Positions 41,327 through 49,814 are shown, counted from the stretch's first letter. The stretch: 64,000 nt of DNA from Salinilacustrithrix flava (GCF_041228405.1 NZ_CP133888.1:2914001-2978000), one strand, 5' to 3'. Numbers and translations: made by a program. Notes: generated from the letters alone by a model not told the origin.

Positions 41327-42763
41327 ATGGCCATGATCGCACCCCAGGACCTCCTCTTCCTCCTGATGGAGGCCCGAGAGAAGCCGGCCCACGTCGGCGG
41401 GCTCGCCCTCTTCGAGACGCCCGAGGACGCGGACGAGCAGTACCTCTACGAGCTGTACCAGTCCTGCATCGCCTCGGACGCGCCGGTGCGATCCCTGTTC
41501 CAGCGCCGAGTGAGCCGACCGGGACTCGCCGGGTACTCGTGGACCCGGGACGAGCAGTTCGACATCCAGTACCACCTGCGCCACAGCGCCCTGCCGGTGC
41601 CGGGCCGCATCCGGGAGCTGCTCACCGTGGTGTCCCGGCTCCACGGCTCGCTCCTGGACCGGAACCGGCCGCTGTGGGAGGCCCACCTCATCGAGGGCCT
41701 CGCCGACGGCCGCTTCGCGCTCTACACCAAGATCCACCACGCCCTCTGCGATGGCGTCACGGCGATGAAGCTGCTCGAGTCCTCGATGAGCCCGGATCCG
41801 ACCGAACGGGGAATGCCCCAGCCGTGGGAGCGCCGCCCCAAGGGGTCGGTGTTCGACGAGCCCGATCCCGACGAGGTTGCCCGCCCGCCCCGCTCCGCCC
41901 CCGAGGAGGACACGTGGACCGCCGTGCTCACCGACGGGCTGCGCAAGCTCGGCTCGAGCGTGACCGGCTCCCTCGAGAGCGTGGCCGGGGCCACCGACGG
42001 CATCGGCCACCTGCTCAGCAGCTTCCGGGACCAGTCGCTCTCCTCGCCGCTGCGGGCGCCGCGCTCGATGCTGAACGTGCCGATCACCGGTGCCCGGCGC
42101 TTCGCGGCCGACTCGTGGTCGATCGACCGCATCCGGGCCGCCGCTGCGCCCCACGGCGCCACCGTCAACGACATGGTCCTGGCCATGAGCGCCGGCGCGC
42201 TGCGCACGTACCTGCTCGACCAGGGGGCCCTGCCCGACCAGTCCCTCGTCGCCATGGTCCCGGTGTCGCTCAAGACACGCGGCGCCGACGACCGCAGCGG
42301 CAACGCCGTGGGCGCGATCCTGTGCTCGCTCGGCACCCACCTGGACACCGCGCCGGCCCGACTGGCCCACATCCAGGAGTCGATCCACCAGAGCAAGGCC
42401 CGCCTCGAGGGGCTCTCGCCCGGCCAGATCCTGGCCCTCAGCGCGCTGAACGTGGCGCCGCTGGCGCTCAACATGAGCCCGCTCGGCCGCCTGCCGCTGG
42501 CCGAGGAGCGCATCCGCCCGCCGTTCAACGTGGTGATCTCCAACGTGCCCGGCCCCAAGGAGGCGCTCTACTGGAACGGGGCCCGGCTCTCTGGCTCCTA
42601 CCCGATGTCGCTGCTGGTCGACGGCCAGGCGCTGAACATCACGACCTCCAGCTACGCCGGCAACCTCGACTTCGGCATCCTCGGCTGCCGCCGCTCGGTG
42701 CCGTCCATGCAGCACCTCCTGCGGTACCTGGACGACGAGCTGGTCGCGCTGGAACGGGGTTGA
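41327..42763 (+). CDS. Wax ester synthase / diacylglycerol acyltransferase (WS/DGAT)
   Basis: Membrane-associated acyltransferase that makes storage triacylglycerols or wax esters from acyl-CoA. The 478-residue protein has the catalytic HHxxxDG motif (IHHALCDGVTAMKLL). The preceding RPLWEAHLIEGLADGRFALY, TVNDMVLAMSAGALR and the C-terminal PPFNVVISNVPGP and the YPMSLLVDGQALNIT stretch are conserved. The start MIAPQDLLFLLMEAREKPAHVGG resembles the MSPxDxxFLxxE opening of the family. It suggests neutral-lipid storage, as in many Actinobacteria. ATG 41327 is used; ATG 41333 is also possible. Confidence 0.93.
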   Translation: MAMIAPQDLLFLLMEAREKPAHVGGLALFETPEDADEQYLYELYQSCIASDAPVRSLFQRRVSRPGLAGYSWTRDEQFDIQYHLRHSALPVPGRIRELLTVVSRLHGSLLDRNRPLWEAHLIEGLADGRFALYTKIHHALCDGVTAMKLLESSMSPDPTERGMPQPWERRPKGSVFDEPDPDEVARPPRSAPEEDTWTAVLTDGLRKLGSSVTGSLESVAGATDGIGHLLSSFRDQSLSSPLRAPRSMLNVPITGARRFAADSWSIDRIRAAAAPHGATVNDMVLAMSAGALRTYLLDQGALPDQSLVAMVPVSLKTRGADDRSGNAVGAILCSLGTHLDTAPARLAHIQESIHQSKARLEGLSPGQILALSALNVAPLALNMSPLGRLPLAEERIRPPFNVVISNVPGPKEALYWNGARLSGSYPMSLLVDGQALNITTSSYAGNLDFGILGCRRSVPSMQHLLRYLDDELVALERG

Positions 42764-42767
42764 GCCG

Positions 42768-42794
42768 CTGGCAGTCGGTAACATCGAGTGCCAG
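42768..42794. promoter_or_regulatory. CIRCE operator of hrcA-dnaJ, containing a -10 hexamer
   Basis: CTGGCAGTC-N9-GAGTGCCAG matches the actinobacterial CIRCE (CTGGCACTC-N9-GAGTGCCAG) at 17 of 18 positions. The 9-nt spacer holds TAACAT (42779-42784), a good -10, so bound HrcA would cover the promoter. It stands 31 bp before the hrcA GTG. Confidence 0.9.
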
Positions 42795-42825
42795 CTGGAC
42801 CGCTGCCGTGCCGGGAGGTGACCAC

Positions 42826-43833
42826 GTGCTCGACGATCGGAAGGCCTCGATCCTGCGGGCCGTCGTGCAGGAGTACATCGAGACCGCGCAGCCCGTCGGT
42901 TCCGGGCGGGTGTCGGCCGCACCCGGCGTCGACGTGAGCTCGGCGACCGTGCGCAACGAGATGGCGGTCCTGGAGAACGAGGGCTACCTGGCCCAACCCC
43001 ACACCAGCGCGGGGCGGATCCCCACGGAGAAGGGCTACCGCTACTTCGTCGACACCATCGGGTCGCCCGGCGCCCTCCGCGGCGAGCAGGCCAAGCAGGT
43101 GAAGGCGTTCTTCGCTCGCGCCCACGGCGAGCTCGAGGAGATGTTCGAGTCCACCAGCCGCCTGCTGTCCGGACTCACCGCCTGGACGGGCGTGGTCGTG
43201 CCCCCCTCGGCGGCCGACGTGGCGATCCGGTCCGTCCAGGTCGTCGGCCTGGCCCCCAGCACCGCCCTCGTCGTCACCGTGCTCGCCGATGCCATGGTCG
43301 AGAAGCACAGCGTGGAGCTGCCCGCCGACGTGGGCGACGACGTCGTCGCCCGGGCGTCGCTGCACCTCGCGGCCCAGCTCACCGGCACCATGCGCGGCGC
43401 CGTGCCGGCGGACGTCGCCACCACCGGCGACCCGGACACCGACGGCGTCGTCGGCGCCGTCGTCGAGGTCCTGCGCCGGACGACCCCGGCCGACACCGCC
43501 GACGAGGTCTTCGTCGGCGGCGCGTCCCGGGTCGCCTCGGCCTTCGACGCGGTCGAGACCGTCCAGCAGGTCCTGAGCGTGCTCGAGGAGCAGCTCGTCG
43601 TGGTGACCCTGCTGCGCGACGTCGTCGACCGGGGCCTGCAGGTGGCCATCGGCACCGAGACCGGCATGGAGACCTTGGCCGACGCCGCGCTCGTCGTGGC
43701 GCCCTACACCGTCGACGGGGAGCGAGCCGGCTCGATCGGCGTCCTCGGCCCGGCGCGCATGAACTACCCCGAGGCCATGGCCGCGGTCGCTGCGGTGAGC
43801 CGCCGACTCGGCCACCACCTCACCGAAGGCTGA
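42826..43833 (+). CDS. hrcA: Heat-inducible transcription repressor HrcA
   Basis: Winged-helix repressor that binds CIRCE and needs GroEL to stay active. The 335-residue protein has the DNA-binding domain at 1-75 (DDRKASILRAVVQEYIETAQ, SSATVRNEMAVLENEGYLAQP, HTSAGRIPTEKGYRYFVD), then the GAF-like dimer domain (AADVAIRSVQVVGL) and the C-terminal IGVLGPARMNYPEAMAAV. GTG 42826 has GGGAGG about 7 nt upstream. The CIRCE just before it implies autoregulation. dnaJ follows after 13 bp. Confidence 0.97.
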   Translation: MLDDRKASILRAVVQEYIETAQPVGSGRVSAAPGVDVSSATVRNEMAVLENEGYLAQPHTSAGRIPTEKGYRYFVDTIGSPGALRGEQAKQVKAFFARAHGELEEMFESTSRLLSGLTAWTGVVVPPSAADVAIRSVQVVGLAPSTALVVTVLADAMVEKHSVELPADVGDDVVARASLHLAAQLTGTMRGAVPADVATTGDPDTDGVVGAVVEVLRRTTPADTADEVFVGGASRVASAFDAVETVQQVLSVLEEQLVVVTLLRDVVDRGLQVAIGTETGMETLADAALVVAPYTVDGERAGSIGVLGPARMNYPEAMAAVAAVSRRLGHHLTEG

Positions 43834-43846
43834 CCGGAGACCCCTC

Positions 43847-44974
43847 ATGGCCGACCTCTACGAGCTCCTCGGCGTCCCGCGCGACGCCTCCCAGGACGAC
43901 ATCAAGCGGGCCTACCGGGCCAAGGCGCGGGAGCTGCACCCCGACGCCAACCCGGACGACCCCGACGCCGAGCACCACTTCAAGGAGGTCGCCCAGGCGT
44001 GGGAGGTCCTGCGGGACCCGGAGAAGCGGGCCCGCTACGACCGCTTCGGCGACGCCGGCATCGGCGGCGCCGGGCAGCCGGGCGGCGGTGACCCCTTCGC
44101 CGGCTTCGGCGGCGTCGGCGACATCTTCGACGCGTTCTTCGGCGGTCAGAGCCCCTTCGGCGGGGGCGGCGCGGGTCGGTCCGGGCCGATGCGGGGACCC
44201 GACCTCGAGGTCGTCACCGAGCTCGACTTCACCGAGGCCGTCTTCGGCGCCCAGCACAAGGTCGACGTCCGTACGGCGGTGGCCTGCGAGGTGTGCGACG
44301 CCACCGGCGCGACGCCGGGCACGTCGGCCACCACCTGCGCGGACTGCGGCGGCGCCGGTCAGGTCCGTCGCGTGCGCCAGTCGCTGCTCGGCCAGATGGT
44401 CACCACCGCGGCGTGCCCCCGGTGCAACGGGGCCGGCGAGGTCATCGCCGACCCGTGCGGCAACTGCGCCGGCGAGGGCCGGACCCTCCAGGATCGCTCC
44501 TTCACCGTCGACATCCCGCCGGGCGTGGACGCGGCGTCCACGCTCCGGCTGCAGGGTCGGGGCGCTGCCGGCCCCCGGGGTGGTCCCCCCGGCGACCTCT
44601 ACGTGCACTTCCGGGTGCGGCCCCACGACGTGTTCCGGCGCGACGGCGTCGACCTCCACGCCGACCTGCACATCCCCGTGACCCAGGCGATGCTCGGCGC
44701 CGAGGTCGAGTTCGAGACCCTGGACGGCACGGAGGCGGTCACCGTCCCGCCGGCGACGCCGACCGGGCACGTGTTCCGCTTCCGAGGCAAGGGCGTGCCG
44801 GTCGTCAACCGCGGCGGCCGGGGCGACCTGCACCTGCACGTCGTGATCGACCTGCCGCGCGACCTGACCGAGGAGCAGGAGGAGCTCGTCCGCCGGCTGG
44901 CCGAGCTCCGGGGCGAGCCCGTCGCCGAGGAGACGCGAGGCTTCTTCACCAAGCTGCGCACCGCCTTCAAGTGA
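43847..44974 (+). CDS. dnaJ: Chaperone protein DnaJ
   Basis: J-domain co-chaperone that stimulates DnaK ATPase. The 375-residue type-I protein has the J domain with HPD (ARELHPDANPDD). A Gly/Phe-rich stretch (about 72-110) and four CxxCxGxG zinc repeats follow, with the second deviating at the last position (CEVCDATG, CADCGGAG, CPRCNGAG, CGNCAGEG). The C-terminal substrate domains (GVDAASTLRLQGRGAAG ... GDLYVHFRV) complete it. As usual in Actinobacteria this is the DnaJ2 copy in the hrcA operon, without dnaK or grpE. It overlaps rsmE by 4 bp. Confidence 0.97.
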   Translation: MADLYELLGVPRDASQDDIKRAYRAKARELHPDANPDDPDAEHHFKEVAQAWEVLRDPEKRARYDRFGDAGIGGAGQPGGGDPFAGFGGVGDIFDAFFGGQSPFGGGGAGRSGPMRGPDLEVVTELDFTEAVFGAQHKVDVRTAVACEVCDATGATPGTSATTCADCGGAGQVRRVRQSLLGQMVTTAACPRCNGAGEVIADPCGNCAGEGRTLQDRSFTVDIPPGVDAASTLRLQGRGAAGPRGGPPGDLYVHFRVRPHDVFRRDGVDLHADLHIPVTQAMLGAEVEFETLDGTEAVTVPPATPTGHVFRFRGKGVPVVNRGGRGDLHLHVVIDLPRDLTEEQEELVRRLAELRGEPVAEETRGFFTKLRTAFK

Positions 44975-45660
44975 GCTCGCAGCCGCCGGACGGCGCGGCG
45001 CCACACGTGCTCGTCGACGACGTCGAGGCGCCCGTCCTGAGCGACGATGCCCGCCACCACCTGGACCGGGTGCGCCGCCTCCGCGACGGCGACGCCCTCA
45101 CCGTCACCGACGGGCGCGGCGCGTGGCGAGCGGGCCGGTTCCGGGGGCGATCCGAGATCGACCCGGACGGCCCCGTGATCACGGTGCCGGCCCCCGAGCC
45201 GGAGGTGACGGTCGCCTTCGCGCTGACCAAGTCCGACAAGCCCGATCTGGTGGTGCAGAAGCTCACCGAGCTCGGCGTCGACCGCATCGTGCCGTTCCGC
45301 GCCGATCGCTCCGTGGTGCGGTGGGACGAGACCAAGGCGGCCCGCCAGCACGAGCGCCTCGTCGCGATCGCCCGGTCGGCCTGCGAGCAGTCGCACCGGT
45401 GCTGGCTCCCGGTGGTCGAGCCGGTGACCGACGTGGCCGACCTGGCCGGCCGGGGCGCGGTCCGCCTCGATCGGGGTCCGGTGGGCGTCTCGCTCGACCG
45501 GCCGGTCGTGGCCGTGGGACCCGAGGGCGGCTGGTCGGACCACGAGCGCGCCGCCCTCCCCGACACCGCGGGCCTCGGTCCGCACGTGCTGCGGGCCGAG
45601 ACCGCGGCCATTACCGCCGGTGCGCTGCTCGGTGCGATGCGTAGCGGCTGGGCTCGGTGA
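44971..45660 (+). CDS. rsmE: 16S rRNA m3U1498 methyltransferase
   Basis: Methylates N3 of U1498 of 16S rRNA on the 30S subunit. The 229-residue SPOUT enzyme has the N-terminal PUA-like region (HVLVDDVEAPVLSDDARHHL, VRRLRDGDALTVTDGRG). The knotted domain follows: ALTKSDKPDLVVQKLTELGV, ARSACEQSHRCWLP, VAVGPEGGWSDHE and LGPHVLRAETAAITAGAL. All typical motifs are present. GTG 44971 overlaps the dnaJ stop. hrcA-dnaJ-rsmE is a widespread operon. Confidence 0.96.
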   Translation: MSSQPPDGAAPHVLVDDVEAPVLSDDARHHLDRVRRLRDGDALTVTDGRGAWRAGRFRGRSEIDPDGPVITVPAPEPEVTVAFALTKSDKPDLVVQKLTELGVDRIVPFRADRSVVRWDETKAARQHERLVAIARSACEQSHRCWLPVVEPVTDVADLAGRGAVRLDRGPVGVSLDRPVVAVGPEGGWSDHERAALPDTAGLGPHVLRAETAAITAGALLGAMRSGWAR

Positions 45661-45784
45661 CCACCCCACGCATCGGACATCGCACCGATTGCCCAGATTG
45701 CCTGGGTGGTGAGGGTTGTGCGGAGCGTGGTCGATGCCTACGTTGAGCGTTGACATCGGGTGGGGATCGGAGCAGGAGATGGCG

Positions 45785-46309
45785 ATGGAAGACTTGGACG
45801 AGGCGGGACTCGCGTACAGCCGCAAGGTCGGCGAGCGCCTGCGCGCCATCCGGCGTCAGAAGCGCCTGAGCCTGCACGACGTGGAGGCGGCCTCCGACTC
45901 GGAGTTCAAGGCATCGGTGCTCGGCGCCTACGAGCGCGGCGAGCGCTCCATCTCCGTGCCGCGCCTGCACCGCCTGGCCGGCTTCTACGACGTCCCCGTC
46001 GACCAGCTGCTGCCCTCCGACGAGGAGGGCGAGGTCATCGACCTCACCGACCGGGCGCTGGCCCGCCAGGCCGAGAACCACCTCGTGCTCGACCTGCAGA
46101 TGCTGTCCGAGCTCGGCGGCCCCGAGGGCGCCATGCTCAACCGCTACATCCGCACCATCCAGATCCAACGCCAGGACTTCAACGGGCGGATGCTCACCAT
46201 CCGCAAGGACGACGTGCGGGCCATCGCCTGCATCCTCGGCGTGGCGACGGACCGCACGATGGATCGCTTGGACCAGCTCGGCCTGTGCCGGGTCGGGGCG
46301 TCGCACTGA
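45785..46309 (+). CDS. bldD: BldD-like transcriptional regulator with c-di-GMP motif
   Basis: A 174-residue homologue of BldD, the c-di-GMP-controlled master regulator of Streptomyces development. The N-terminal HTH (about 13-77) has KVGERLRAIRRQKRLSLHDV, VLGAYERGERSISVPRLHRL and FYDVPVDQLLP. The C-terminal domain has the effector motif R129xD131-X8-R140xxD143 (RQDFNGRMLTIRKDD), matching the RxD-X8-RxxD consensus. ATG 45785 has AGGAG 6 nt upstream; ATG 45779 is the alternative. The 124-bp upstream gap contains tandem GATTGCC 9 bp apart (45687, 45696). Confidence 0.88.
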   Translation: MEDLDEAGLAYSRKVGERLRAIRRQKRLSLHDVEAASDSEFKASVLGAYERGERSISVPRLHRLAGFYDVPVDQLLPSDEEGEVIDLTDRALARQAENHLVLDLQMLSELGGPEGAMLNRYIRTIQIQRQDFNGRMLTIRKDDVRAIACILGVATDRTMDRLDQLGLCRVGASH

Positions 46310-46351
46310 GCCGAGCCGACAGGCGAGGCGACCATGGACACGGTGCCCTCC

Positions 46352-46366
46352 GGCGGCGAAGCCGCC
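46352..46366. terminator. Small hairpin between BldD-like gene and hemW
   Basis: GGCGGC-GAA-GCCGCC forms a 6-bp stem with a 3-nt loop, 43 nt after the BldD-like stop and about 28 nt before hemW. It could be a weak terminator or part of the hemW leader. Confidence 0.5.
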
Positions 46367-46393
46367 AGATGGAGACGCGGGAGGACGTGACTC

Positions 46394-47542
46394 ATCCGCG
46401 CACATCCTGAGACCTTCGGCGCCTACCTCCACATCCCGTTCTGCTCGACGCGCTGCGACTACTGCGCGTTCGCGACCTGGACCGACCGCGGGCACCTGGT
46501 CGACCGGTACCTGGCCGGCCTCGCCACCGAGGTCGACCGGGCCGTCGCTGAAGGCCTGCCCCCGCTGACGTCGGTCTTCGTCGGGGGCGGCACCCCGACG
46601 CTCGTGCCCGCCGAGGGCCTGGTCGGCGTGCTGGCCCGCCTGCCGCTGGCGCCCGGGGCCGAGGTCACCATCGAGGCCAATCCCGATTCGGTCACGGCCG
46701 AGTCGCTGCGCACGTACCGGCGCGGTGGGGTGAACCGCATGTCCTTCGGCGTGCAGTCGATGCGCGAGCACGTGCTCGCTGCCCTCGGCCGCACCCACGA
46801 CCCCGACAACGTGCGCCAAGCCGTGGCCTGGACCCGGGAGGCCGGGTTCGAGACGTTCAACCTCGACCTGATCATGGGCGCCGCCGGTGAGTCGGTGGCG
46901 GACTGGGCGTCGAGCATCGACGACGTGCTCTCGCTCGACCCGCCCCACGTCTCGGCCTACGGGCTGACGGTCGAGCCGGGCACGCCGCTGGCCGCCGATC
47001 CGGACCGGTACCCCGACGACGACGACCAGGCCGACAAGTACCTGCTCACCGACGAGCGCCTGGGTGCTGCCGGACTGCGCTGGTACGAGGTGTCGAACTG
47101 GGCCCGACCCGGCCACGAGTGCCGGCACAACCGGCTGTACTGGGAGGCGGGGGAGTACCTGGGCTTCGGATGCGCCGCCCACAGCCATCGCGGTGGCCGC
47201 CGCTGGTGGAACCTGCGCACCCCCGAGCGCTACCTCGACGCGGTGGATGCCGGCGCGTCCACCGAGGCCGCCGGCGAGGACCTCGACGAGGGAACCCGCC
47301 GGCTCGAGGCCCTCCAGCTGGCGCTCCGGACCCGCGAGGGGGTGCCGGCCGCGGCGCTGGACCTCGACGATCCCTCGCTCGAGGGCCTGGTCGTGGTGGA
47401 TGGCGACCGGGTGGTGCTGACCCCGGAGGGACGGCTGCTCGCCAACGAGGTCGCGGTCCGGCTGCGGACCGATGTGGCCGTCGGCGTGGGTCGTCGTGCT
47501 CAGGCCGGCGGCGGCGGGACCGGCGGCACCTCGAAGACCTGA
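46394..47542 (+). CDS. hemW: HemW (radical SAM, coproporphyrinogen III oxidase-like); non-canonical start
   Basis: Radical SAM protein now viewed as a heme chaperone rather than a true oxidase. The roughly 382-residue product has FGAYLHIPFCSTRCDYCAFA, with CxxxCxxC for the 4Fe-4S cluster, plus VFVGGGTPTLVP and VTIEANPDS. NRMSFGVQSM, FNLDLIMGAAGESVADW and the C-terminal HemN_C region follow. In frame, a TGA at 46388-46390 is followed by CTC and ATC, with no ATG, GTG or TTG before the conserved N-terminus. GGGAGGA (46379-46385) stands 8 nt before ATC 46394, so ATC is the best candidate start. A sequencing error or small deletion is the alternative. The 3' end overlaps the convergent LysM gene by 43 bp. 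Confidence 0.82.
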   Translation: MRAHPETFGAYLHIPFCSTRCDYCAFATWTDRGHLVDRYLAGLATEVDRAVAEGLPPLTSVFVGGGTPTLVPAEGLVGVLARLPLAPGAEVTIEANPDSVTAESLRTYRRGGVNRMSFGVQSMREHVLAALGRTHDPDNVRQAVAWTREAGFETFNLDLIMGAAGESVADWASSIDDVLSLDPPHVSAYGLTVEPGTPLAADPDRYPDDDDQADKYLLTDERLGAAGLRWYEVSNWARPGHECRHNRLYWEAGEYLGFGCAAHSHRGGRRWWNLRTPERYLDAVDAGASTEAAGEDLDEGTRRLEALQLALRTREGVPAAALDLDDPSLEGLVVVDGDRVVLTPEGRLLANEVAVRLRTDVAVGVGRRAQAGGGGTGGTSKT

Positions 47543-48243
47543 CCGGGGTGGATGAGGTCCGGGTCCGCCGGGTCGACGAGCCGGCCGCGGTTGACCTCGA
47601 CGAGGGCCCGCCAGAACGGGTCGACCTCGGCGTCGGACGGCGCTCGCCGCCAGGCATCGGTCAGCAGCTCCCCGGCGATCGACCAGAACGACTCGCCGGC
47701 GGTGACGGTCCACGTCGACGGGACCGGCGTCGGATCCATCAGCGCCGTGCCGCCCTCGCCGGTCGACGGGCGGTGGGGTCGCATCGTGGCGGTGCCCGCC
47801 GGCGCCTCGACCCGGTGCTGGGTGACGAGGGGCGCCTCGGCCACCGGGGCCATCGTGACCGCGTCGGGCGCGCCGACCTCGTCCTGTGCGCCGACCGAGG
47901 ATGCCGCCGCCAGGCCGACCCCGAGGCCGGCGTGCACCAGCCGGCGCACGCCGGGCAGCGCCAGGGCGTCGGCGAGGCGGTGCCCGCCGGCGATGCGCAG
48001 GGCGGTCGAGGCGACGTGCACGGCGGACAGGGCCAGCACGTACCAGACGCTCACCTCGGCGAGCAGCCGCACCAGGGCCATGGCCGCGGCCGCCGGCTCG
48101 TGGGCGTCTGCCCAGGCCGTGAGCTGGTCGAGGGAGCCGAGCGGTGGTGCCGCCAGCTCCCCGCGGGCGGCGAGGCGCAGGGCGCCGCCGGCGGCCAGCA
48201 GGCCGACGAGCCAGAGCACCGCCCGCCCGGCCCGGCGGCTCAT
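47500..48243 (-). CDS. LysM-domain membrane protein
   Basis: A 247-residue protein with two or three membrane segments in the first 130 residues (AVLWLVGLLAAGGALRLAA, then VSVWYVLALSAVHVASTAL and a GLAAASSVGA stretch). A C-terminal LysM-like domain follows: WTVTAGESFWSIAGELLTDAW ... PFWRALVEVNRGRLVDPADP, DLIHPGQVFEVP. LysM modules bind peptidoglycan or structure secretion proteins. The ATG overlaps the stop of the pseudokinase gene (ATGA), so the two products are coupled. This architecture is often seen near Tad-pilus and signalling genes in Actinobacteria; a role with either is inference. Confidence 0.78.
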   Translation of the reverse strand: MSRRAGRAVLWLVGLLAAGGALRLAARGELAAPPLGSLDQLTAWADAHEPAAAAMALVRLLAEVSVWYVLALSAVHVASTALRIAGGHRLADALALPGVRRLVHAGLGVGLAAASSVGAQDEVGAPDAVTMAPVAEAPLVTQHRVEAPAGTATMRPHRPSTGEGGTALMDPTPVPSTWTVTAGESFWSIAGELLTDAWRRAPSDAEVDPFWRALVEVNRGRLVDPADPDLIHPGQVFEVPPVPPPPA

Positions 48244-49814
48244 CCGGCGACCTCGACGGTGCGGGATCCGTCGGGTGTGGTGAGCACCGGCGCCGGGCAC
48301 GCGCCGGCGCCGGCCGCGATGGCCGTCGCGCCGGGCACCGTGGCCAGGGCCTCGACCTCGAGGGGTTCGTCCAGACGCCACTCGGGGAACACGAACACCT
48401 CGCCGGTGCCGGGGCGGAGCAGGGCGGGCGTGGCGATGCCGTCGCAGCTCCAGTCGCCGAGCGCCACGAGGTCGCCCTCCTGGCCGAGCGCCACCGACAC
48501 GCTCCCGACCTGGGCCCTGCGACCGTCGAGGACGACCTCGTCGGGGCAGCCGTCGCCGTCGACGTCGGGTCCCGCGACGTCGGGCACGGTGCAGGAGTCC
48601 GGCCACGGACCGGCGGCCGGTGCCGGCGCGGTGGTGCTCGTGGTGGTCTGGCCGGGCGCGGTGGTGGGCGGAGCGGTCGTGGTGGTCGTCGCTGCGGAGA
48701 CCGGGTCGGAGCCGAGCGGGCGGACGGCGCGGGCCCCGGCGACGCCACCGACCACGCCGATGGCGAGCACCACGAGCAGCAGGGCGGCCCGGAGCAGGGG
48801 GAGGCGCCGCCGGCGCTCCTCCTGCGCACGCCTGTCGGGGAGGGGCACGCTGGGCCCGGAGGGAGGGGGCGGTGCGGCCTCGTGCTCGATCCGAGCCCGC
48901 TCCCGCGGGCCCTCGTCGGGCGGGGTGAAGACGGGGAGCGGACCGGTGACGGCGTCGGGCGCCGCGGCCAGCGCAGCCCAGTCCGCGTCGGTGCCGTCGT
49001 CGTCGAGCTGGTCGAGCGAGCCCAGGCCGGCGTAGGGGCCGGCATCGGCGTCGAGCTCGTCGGCGTTGCGGTCGTCGTCGGCCACGGCGGCCAGCCAGCT
49101 CAGGTCCTCGTCGGTCCAGCCCAGATCCGCGGTGGGGTCCACGTCGGCCGGCAGCTCGGCGAACCACGGCGCGGCCTTCGCCGCCGCGCTCGGGGTCGGC
49201 AGGGAGCACTCGGGCACGACCGCGTGGACCGCCTTGGCCAGCTGCCGGGCGGTCAGGCGCTGGTCGCGCCGCTCCCTCGTGGCCTGGGCGACGATGGCGT
49301 CGAGCTCTTTGCGGGCCTGGCGCTGCCGCGCGGCGCGGCGCACGCCGCCGGGTGGGTCGGCCCACGGGAGGTCGGCGCCGGCGCGCAGCAAGCCGCCGAG
49401 CAGGCGCCCGATGGCGGCCACGTCGTCGGCCGCGCCGTCGTCGGTGCGGTCCTGGGCCATCCCGAAGCCGCACAGGCGGGGGCGGCCACGGTCGTCGAGG
49501 AGCACGTGGGCGGCCTCGATGTCGCCGTGGACCACGTCGAGGCGGTGCAGCGCGTGCACGACGTCGGCGACCGCGCACACGATGCCCGCCGCGTGGTCCA
49601 GCGGGAACGGTCCGAGCCGGGCGAGCGCGGTGCCGGCGTGGCGGAGCCGGATCGAGCGCTCGTCGACGCCGAGCAGGTCCACCACCCCGGGGTGCCGGCA
49701 GCGGGCGAGCATGGCAGCTTCCCGGGTGAGGCGAGCCACGTCGCCGTCGCTGCGCGCCTCCTTGACCACCACCAGGCCGTCGTCGGCCTCCTCGGTGCGC
49801 ACGGCGATGACCAT
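48240..49814 (-). CDS. Kinase-like (probable pseudokinase) membrane receptor
   Basis: A 524-residue protein. Residues 1-200 form a Ser/Thr-kinase-like fold: GLVVVKEARSD (candidate ATP Lys18), a helix-C Glu (about 32) and a catalytic-loop counterpart VVHGDIEAAHVLL (HGD 96-98, but the metal-binding Asn is His). The DFG position reads CGFG (115-118), so the Mg-binding Asp is missing. An acidic linker, one membrane segment (about 350-370), a Thr-rich spacer and an outer domain with FG-GAP-like DVDGDGCPDEVVLDG follow. It may sense outside and signal by binding rather than phosphorylation. It overlaps the LysM gene and lies 34 bp after the TadG-like gene. Confidence 0.75.
   Translation of the reverse strand: MVIAVRTEEADDGLVVVKEARSDGDVARLTREAAMLARCRHPGVVDLLGVDERSIRLRHAGTALARLGPFPLDHAAGIVCAVADVVHALHRLDVVHGDIEAAHVLLDDRGRPRLCGFGMAQDRTDDGAADDVAAIGRLLGGLLRAGADLPWADPPGGVRRAARQRQARKELDAIVAQATRERRDQRLTARQLAKAVHAVVPECSLPTPSAAAKAAPWFAELPADVDPTADLGWTDEDLSWLAAVADDDRNADELDADAGPYAGLGSLDQLDDDGTDADWAALAAAPDAVTGPLPVFTPPDEGPRERARIEHEAAPPPPSGPSVPLPDRRAQEERRRRLPLLRAALLLVVLAIGVVGGVAGARAVRPLGSDPVSAATTTTTAPPTTAPGQTTTSTTAPAPAAGPWPDSCTVPDVAGPDVDGDGCPDEVVLDGRRAQVGSVSVALGQEGDLVALGDWSCDGIATPALLRPGTGEVFVFPEWRLDEPLEVEALATVPGATAIAAGAGACPAPVLTTPDGSRTVEVAG

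Noticed and set aside
46369..46410. Short frame METREDVTHPRTS as a leader peptide of hemW
   Set aside because: The ATG has no ribosome site, and the GTG within it is 1 nt from the Shine-Dalgarno. A leader role cannot be excluded but is unsupported.
45611..49045. Long minus-strand open frame of more than 1100 codons
   Set aside because: Antisense to hemW and the BldD-like gene and out of frame with the pseudokinase; a GC-bias artefact.
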